A DNA stretch of 36,504 nucleotides from the NCBI GenBank assembly GCA_023476565.1, contig JAMCVZ010000028.1, forward strand, positions 1 to 36,504. The letters run 5' to 3'. Shown piece after piece: positions 31,459-36,504 of the stretch. Under the pieces are notes generated by a model. The model did no database searches, had not been told where the DNA came from, and worked only from the letters and a program-made list of their open reading frames with translations. How positions within the stretch are numbered: the first letter of the stretch is position 1; each line of letters starts with the position of its first letter. This DNA comes from Nitrospirota bacterium (GTDB taxonomy: Bacteria > Nitrospirota > Thermodesulfovibrionia > Thermodesulfovibrionales > Dissulfurispiraceae). The position numbers were made by a program, and so were the translations under genes.

Positions 31459-31478
31459 AAAAAATATGGAGGTGCACC

Positions 31479-32633
31479 ATGGCGAATGGTAGAGATTTTT
31501 TATTTACTTCTGAGTCGGTTACAGAAGGACATCCCGACAAAATTGCGGATCAGATATCCGATGCGATACTGGATGCGATCATAGGTCAGGACCCTATGGC
31601 AAGAGTAGCCTGTGAATGCCTCGTCACAACAGGCATGGCGTTTGTTGCAGGCGAGATAACTACGAACTGCTATGTCCATATTCCCGATATCGTAAGGGAG
31701 ACCATCAGGGATATCGGTTATACGAGGGCCAAATACGGGTTTGATTATGAAACCTGCGCGGTCATTACATCCATAGATAAGCAGTCTGCCGATATTGCCA
31801 TGGGCGTCGATACCGGGGGAGCGGGAGACCAGGGCCTGATGTTCGGGTTCGCGTGCGATGAAACCCCTGAATTAATGCCGATGACTATTATGCTTGCTCA
31901 CAAGCTTACACGGAAGCTGACGGAAGTAAGAAAAAAAGATGTCCTCAGCTATCTCCGCCCTGACGGAAAGTCGCAGGTTTCCATTGAATATAAAGATGGC
32001 AGGCCGTACAAGGTACGCACCATTGTCATCTCTTCGCAGCACAGCCCTGATGTAACCCTGAAGGAGATGAGGGAGGACATCATCGAGAAAGTCATCAAGC
32101 CGGTAGTGCCTTCGGAACTGCTCGATGAGGAAAGCGTTGTCTATCACATCAACCCGACAGGCCGGTTTGTTATCGGCGGTCCGCAGGGAGATACAGGGCT
32201 TACCGGCAGGAAAATCATCGTCGATACCTACGGCGGTGTCGGGAGCCACGGCGGCGGGTGCTTCTCTGGGAAGGACCCCTCAAAGGTCGACAGATCGGCA
32301 TCATACATGGCGAGGTACATTGCCAAAAACATTGTGGCATCGGGAATAGCCGGTCGCTGTGAGATACAGCTTGCCTACGCAATCGGTGTGCCCCAGCCCG
32401 TATCCGTCTTTGTCGACACCTTCGGGACAGGAAAAATAGACGAGGAGAAGATATCAAAGCTGATCGTGAAAAACTTTGATATGACACCCAAAGGCATCAT
32501 ACAGAAACTCGATTTAAGAAAACCCGTCTACAGACAGACAGCGGCATACGGCCATTTCGGAAGAAACGAGAACGGGTTCACCTGGGAGCGCACCGATATG
32601 GCAGAGGCATTGAAGAAACAGGCTGGAATATAA
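31479..32633 (+). CDS. metK: S-adenosylmethionine synthetase
   Basis: Makes SAM from methionine and ATP, 384 residues, standard length. Motifs: [40 protein letters not shown], and the [20 protein letters not shown] region with [21 protein letters not shown] good Shine-Dalgarno (GGAGGTG) precedes the ATG. It sits between asd and ahcY, which complete the methionine-SAM-SAH route. Confidence 0.97.
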   Translation: MANGRDFLFTSESVTEGHPDKIADQISDAILDAIIGQDPMARVACECLVTTGMAFVAGEITTNCYVHIPDIVRETIRDIGYTRAKYGFDYETCAVITSIDKQSADIAMGVDTGGAGDQGLMFGFACDETPELMPMTIMLAHKLTRKLTEVRKKDVLSYLRPDGKSQVSIEYKDGRPYKVRTIVISSQHSPDVTLKEMREDIIEKVIKPVVPSELLDEESVVYHINPTGRFVIGGPQGDTGLTGRKIIVDTYGGVGSHGGGCFSGKDPSKVDRSASYMARYIAKNIVASGIAGRCEIQLAYAIGVPQPVSVFVDTFGTGKIDEEKISKLIVKNFDMTPKGIIQKLDLRKPVYRQTAAYGHFGRNENGFTWERTDMAEALKKQAGI

Positions 32634-32648
32634 AAAGTTACGAGCATC

Positions 32649-32704
32649 AGTGTTTAGTGTCAGTTTAGTATCTTTCTGACACTGACCACTGACACTTACA
32701 CTAA
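32649..32704. repeat. Heptamer-repeat spacer between metK and ahcY
   Basis: AGTGTTT, AGTGTCA, GTTTAGT (32649-32669), a short ATCTTTC, then TGACACT, GACCACT, GACACTT, ACACTAA (32677-32704) in 7-bp steps. AGTGTCAG and CTGACACT are complementary (32656-32663 with 32676-32683), so a hairpin is possible in the leader of ahcY. Confidence 0.75.
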
Positions 32705-32720
32705 AGAATCTGGAGGATGA

Positions 32721-33980
<1,260 letters not shown>

Positions 33981-33992
33981 GCTCCTCTTTAC

Positions 33993-34022
33993 AAAAGGGG
34001 GAACGCGAGTCCCCCTTTTTTT
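33993..34022 (+). terminator. Strong Rho-independent terminator
   Basis: AAAAGGGGGA pairs perfectly with TCCCCCTTTT, with a 7-nt loop and a T-tract of seven (34016-34022), 12 nt after the ahcY stop. Confidence 0.9.
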
Positions 34023-34173
34023 ATGTCCTTCAGTTCCCTCCCTCATCCTGCGTGTGAATGTCATATTCCTTTACACTGTGAGACTCACTGTTGATGACGT
34101 AGTTGCCATTCTGGAAAATGCGTATGCGTGATGAGCATCTCAGCAGCTCTGCCGGAGAGCGGATATCTTGAAG
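34023..34173. other. Intergenic gap before rlmN
   Basis: No gene. A short plus-strand frame (34063-34132) reads VRLTVDDVVAILENAYA and stops, possibly a tiny remnant; no start signal supports it. Confidence 0.3.
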
Positions 34174-34182
34174 TGTTATAAT
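34174..34182 (+). promoter_or_regulatory. Extended -10 of rlmN, leaderless geometry
   Basis: TGT followed by TATAAT (34177-34182), then 5 nt to ATG 34188. Transcription would begin at the start codon. No Shine-Dalgarno is present. Confidence 0.6.
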
Positions 34183-34187
34183 TAGAG

Positions 34188-35219
34188 ATGGCATCGAAAA
34201 CAAACCTCAAAGCCCTTTCAAGACAGGAGCTGGAAACTTTCATCCGCGGGTCCGGCCTTCCTGTATTCAGGGCAAAACAGCTTCTCCACTGGATATACGA
34301 GAAGCGTGTCCAATCAATTCCGGAGATAACCGAGCTCTCAAAAGACCTCAGGGAAAAGCTTTCTCAAAAAGCTTACATAAGCAATCTTGAACTGCTCGAC
34401 AGGCAGACCTCAAAGGACGGGACGGAGAAGTTCCTCTTCGGGCTTGAGGATGGAGAAAGCATAGAGAGCGTCCTTATCCCCGACGAGAACCGGCTGACGC
34501 TCTGTATTTCCTCGCAGGTGGGCTGCGCCATGGGCTGCAGGTTCTGCCTTACCGGGACAAAGGGATTAAAACGAAACCTTAAGGCGCATGAAATTGCCGA
34601 TCAGATAATCCCGGTAAGCAGGCTCATCGCTCCGGGACAGATTACGAATATCGTATTTATGGGCATGGGAGAGCCCCTCGCGAATTTTGAGAATGTGGTG
34701 GAAGCCCTGTGGAGGATAACGGAACTGATGAAAATATCTCCGAAGAGGATTACGCTCTCCACATCAGGTATCGCTCCGAAAATCCTTGAGCTTGCAGAAA
34801 AAGCGCCGATGGTGAATCTTGCAATATCCCTCAATGCAACAACTGATGAAGTAAGGGATTACATAATGCCGGTGAACAGGGCCTATCCGCTCAAGGTACT
34901 GCTTGACGCCTGCCGCCGGTTTCCCCTCCCCGCGCGGAGGAGGATAACCTTTGAATATGTGCTGCTCGAAGGTGTCAACGATACGCATGAGGATGCGAAA
35001 AGATTGATAAAGTTGCTGAAGGGGATTCCCTCAAAGGTGAATCTCATTCCCTTCAATCCTCACCCGGGGGAGGAATTCAGAAGACCCGATGACAAGAGGG
35101 TGCTGGAGTTCCAGGATATTCTTATCAGCGGCAATATCACCGCGCTTATCAGAAAGAGCAAGGGGCAGGACATCCTTGCCGCCTGCGGGCAGTTGAAGGC
35201 GAAATATGTGGGTAGCTAA
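34188..35219 (+). CDS. rlmN: 23S rRNA/tRNA adenine C2-methyltransferase
   Basis: Radical-SAM methylase of 23S rRNA A2503 and tRNA A37, 343 residues. The iron-sulfur motif is CAMGCRFCLTG (CxxxCxxC), followed by NIVFMGMGEPLANFENV, RITLSTSGIAPKI, LAISLNATTDEVRDYIMPVN, and NLIPFNPHPG. The C-terminal catalytic cysteine lies in DILAACGQL. The start is supported by position of the -10 box; there is no Shine-Dalgarno. Confidence 0.97.
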   Translation: MASKTNLKALSRQELETFIRGSGLPVFRAKQLLHWIYEKRVQSIPEITELSKDLREKLSQKAYISNLELLDRQTSKDGTEKFLFGLEDGESIESVLIPDENRLTLCISSQVGCAMGCRFCLTGTKGLKRNLKAHEIADQIIPVSRLIAPGQITNIVFMGMGEPLANFENVVEALWRITELMKISPKRITLSTSGIAPKILELAEKAPMVNLAISLNATTDEVRDYIMPVNRAYPLKVLLDACRRFPLPARRRITFEYVLLEGVNDTHEDAKRLIKLLKGIPSKVNLIPFNPHPGEEFRRPDDKRVLEFQDILISGNITALIRKSKGQDILAACGQLKAKYVGS

Positions 35220-35304
35220 GAATTATGCAAGAACGATATCTCAGACCTCACATATTGAATACCTCAATTATTGCATTTTGGCTTTCTGTTTCCCTCCTTC
35301 CGCG

Positions 35305-36072
35305 CTACGCTTTTTTCTTCAGCGTCTCCTCCATCATAAGGATGAACTTGGTGTAGTCGAAGCCGAATTTCATCATTTCGGTATCATCGGCCTTCATCTT
35401 CTCCACTCTTTTTCCATCGACATCGAATGCCTCGAGAAATTTGGTCTCAAAAACGAATCTTCTGAACCTGTCCACATCATAGCAGGCCATGTAAAAAGCT
35501 TTCTGTTTCTTTTCATCAAGCTCGTGACCGGGAAGGTTTCTCCGGAAGAGAATCTCTTTCCATCCCCTGTTCATGTCATCGTATATATCGACCCCCTGGT
35601 CATCTCTCCAGCTCTTGATTGTCCATTCACTGTCTTCCTTAAAGCCGAGACAATGCTCTTCCTTCACAAAGAAATAAAATTCCTCGGTAACGGTCTCGTT
35701 TGTCTTCTCATCCGCTTTTTTAAGCGATGCCTGCCCCACCGGATAATATCTGCAGTTTGCAGGCCTGTCCATGTATATGGTACAGCCGTCTGCGGTTACG
35801 AAAGGGCATTCCCTCCCGGCATCCTCGTTCATTTTCAGAAATACAAAAGGATGGGTCGCCTTCTCATCGATATGAATGTACGTGTAATTGTTCAGAAACT
35901 CGCCTGATGATATGCCCATTCTCGTCTTCAGCCTGACGATGTCGTAGGGAGTCAGCATGATATCGATATTGCTGCAGCATTTCGTAAAGCAGCCTATGCC
36001 TTTATAGCACTTGAATTTAAACCGTGTATTAAGTGAAAGCCTTACCGGCTCTACATGTTTCATATTCAACAT
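35305..36072 (-). CDS. YkgJ-type cysteine-cluster protein
   Basis: A 255-residue protein of the YkgJ/UPF0153 zinc- or iron-chelating family, function unproven. The N-terminal cysteines C-YKGIG-C-FTKCC and then ECPFVTADGCTIYMDRPANC form the CxxxxxC..CC..C..C..RPxxC pattern typical of the family. Tyr/Asp-rich C-terminal half (EEHCLGFKEDSEW, FFVKEEH) is longer than minimal members. The start is the second of three close ATGs, because GGAGG lies 7 nt upstream. An in-frame ATG 6 nt earlier is too close to it. Confidence 0.9.
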   Translation of the reverse strand: MLNMKHVEPVRLSLNTRFKFKCYKGIGCFTKCCSNIDIMLTPYDIVRLKTRMGISSGEFLNNYTYIHIDEKATHPFVFLKMNEDAGRECPFVTADGCTIYMDRPANCRYYPVGQASLKKADEKTNETVTEEFYFFVKEEHCLGFKEDSEWTIKSWRDDQGVDIYDDMNRGWKEILFRRNLPGHELDEKKQKAFYMACYDVDRFRRFVFETKFLEAFDVDGKRVEKMKADDTEMMKFGFDYTKFILMMEETLKKKA

Positions 36073-36099
36073 ATACATACCTCCGGAAAAAGTTTGTTT

Positions 36100-36108
36100 A
36101 TTTTAACA
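36100..36108 (-). promoter_or_regulatory. Extended -10 of the YkgJ-type gene
   Basis: Minus strand TGT-TAAAAT, about 28 nt upstream of the ATG, leaving a short leader with the GGAGG. Confidence 0.55.
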
Positions 36109-36175
36109 TTTAGCGGCACAAAAAAGGATTAATTAATTCCCTGGAGAGACCTTGAAGGCCCTGCCGCAGGCGTGA

Positions 36176-36201
36176 TAAACCGGAATATACTGGTCGGTTT
36201 A
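36176..36201. repeat. Inverted repeat upstream of the rrn promoter
   Basis: TAAACCG (36176-36182) and CGGTTTA (36195-36201) form a perfect 7-bp dyad with a 12-nt centre. It may be an operator or a weak stem in the gap before the rrn promoter. Within the 36079-36401 gap the only other features seen are the YkgJ and rrn promoters and boxA. Confidence 0.4.
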
Positions 36202-36272
36202 ATTTCTGAAAAGCGATATGCCGGATCTGTTTTATTTCACATTTTCCTGCTATCATTTTTACAGGTGTACGC

Positions 36273-36302
36273 TTGACAAAAATCCCGGAAATAGGCTAGT
36301 AT
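36273..36302 (+). promoter_or_regulatory. rrn promoter
   Basis: Consensus TTGACA (36273-36278), 18-bp spacer, TAGTAT (36297-36302). It lies about 100 nt before the mature 16S end, with AT-rich DNA upstream of the -35. Confidence 0.7.
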
Positions 36303-36309
36303 GAAAACT

Positions 36310-36320
36310 CGCTCTTTGAA
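36310..36320 (+). promoter_or_regulatory. boxA-like antitermination site
   Basis: CGCTCTTTGAA fits the rrn boxA consensus (YGCTCTTTRA) and sits in the leader between promoter and 16S. Confidence 0.65.
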
Positions 36321-36401
36321 AACTACTAAATATGTGCGTGGTAAACTAAACTACAAACTTTTTTGTGCCAAGCTTTTGAATTTTGAGTATAGAGGGAAAA
36401 A

Positions 36402-36504
36402 ACTTTTGAGAGTTTGATCCTGGCTCAGAACGAACGCTGGCGGCGTGCTTAACACATGCAAGTCGAACGGGCCAGTGCGGAGCACCGGGAGCTTCAAAAG
36501 CCAA
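36402..36504 (+). rRNA. rrs: 16S ribosomal RNA, 5' end (truncated by window edge)
   Basis: AGAGTTTGATCCTGGCTCAG begins at 36409, the conserved 5' site of bacterial 16S rRNA. The mature 5' end is estimated at about 36402 by comparison with E. coli numbering. Following GAACGCTGGCGGCGTGCTTA and ACACATGCAAGTCGAACGG are universally conserved. About 103 nt of the gene are present; the sequence after position 60 is variable and not taxonomically decisive by eye. Confidence 0.97.

Noticed and set aside
31382-31478. Possible SAM riboswitch before metK
   Set aside because: The region is a 7-bp repeat with a simple inverted repeat; no SAM-I, SAM-II or SAM/SAH core elements are seen.
34063-34132. Short frame reading VRLTVDDVVAILENAYA before rlmN
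   Set aside because: Too short, no start or Shine-Dalgarno, no recognised family; noted only as a possible remnant.
36079-36272. tRNA or small RNA before the rrn promoter
   Set aside because: No cloverleaf or conserved tRNA boxes can be found on either strand.

Overview
The window is a gene-dense stretch of bacterial chromosome that ends 103 nt into a 16S rRNA gene. The best guess for the host is a Nitrospirota-like (Thermodesulfovibrionia-type) Gram-negative bacterium. This is an inference from gene content (LL-diaminopimelate aminotransferase, NtrC-type sigma-54 regulation, a PilB/GspE ATPase, YggT/DivIVA next to proC) and from the first bases of the 16S gene. Nothing in the window proves it.

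Layout. 144-4602 (minus): a yggS-proC-yggT-divIVA-hisS cluster, interrupted between yggS and proC by a RelE-type toxin-antitoxin pair with a broken ORF coupled to it. 4720-8503 (plus): a membrane histidine kinase, its NtrC-family sigma-54 activator, then two small exported proteins. A good -24/-12 promoter lies just upstream of the first small protein. 8642-10653 (plus): dapL-type aminotransferase, folK and yjbQ. 10740-16689: a PilB/GspE-like ATPase (minus) divergent from a three-gene plus-strand run (HEAT-repeat protein, HD-GYP-type phosphohydrolase, PD-(D/E)XK-like protein). 16728-20287: prfC, an HNH nuclease, two small unknown ORFs and an RNase H-fold protein. 20520-22936: a Uup-type ABC-F ATPase, a 169-bp MITE-like element and a 51-aa cysteine-containing protein. 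23016-27486 (minus): PolX-PHP polymerase, DUF72, a HEPN/MNT toxin-antitoxin pair, a DUF72 remnant and miaA. 27574-33980 (plus): leuD, leuB, two non-orthologous aspartate-semialdehyde dehydrogenases, metK and ahcY, closed by a strong terminator. 34188-36504: rlmN (plus), a YkgJ-type cysteine-cluster protein (minus), and the rrn promoter, boxA and 16S start.

How genes work together. leuD/leuB serve leucine synthesis. The asd genes and dapL serve the aspartate/lysine/methionine branch. metK and ahcY make SAM and clear S-adenosylhomocysteine. The kinase and sigma-54 activator probably switch on the adjacent Lys/Ala-rich exported protein. The PilB-like ATPase carries two N-terminal MshEN-like motifs (a known c-di-GMP-binding module) and faces an HD-GYP-type gene, which suggests a c-di-GMP-linked surface-motility or secretion locus.

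Three patterns cross gene boundaries. First, many start codons have no Shine-Dalgarno sequence and instead have a -10 box (often TGn-extended) ending 5-7 nt upstream, which implies leaderless mRNAs. Second, at least five places, two of them inside conserved genes, carry short degenerate repeats with a 7-bp period. Third, two toxin-antitoxin modules sit beside gene fragments or duplicated flanks, marking small insertion sites in otherwise conserved operons.
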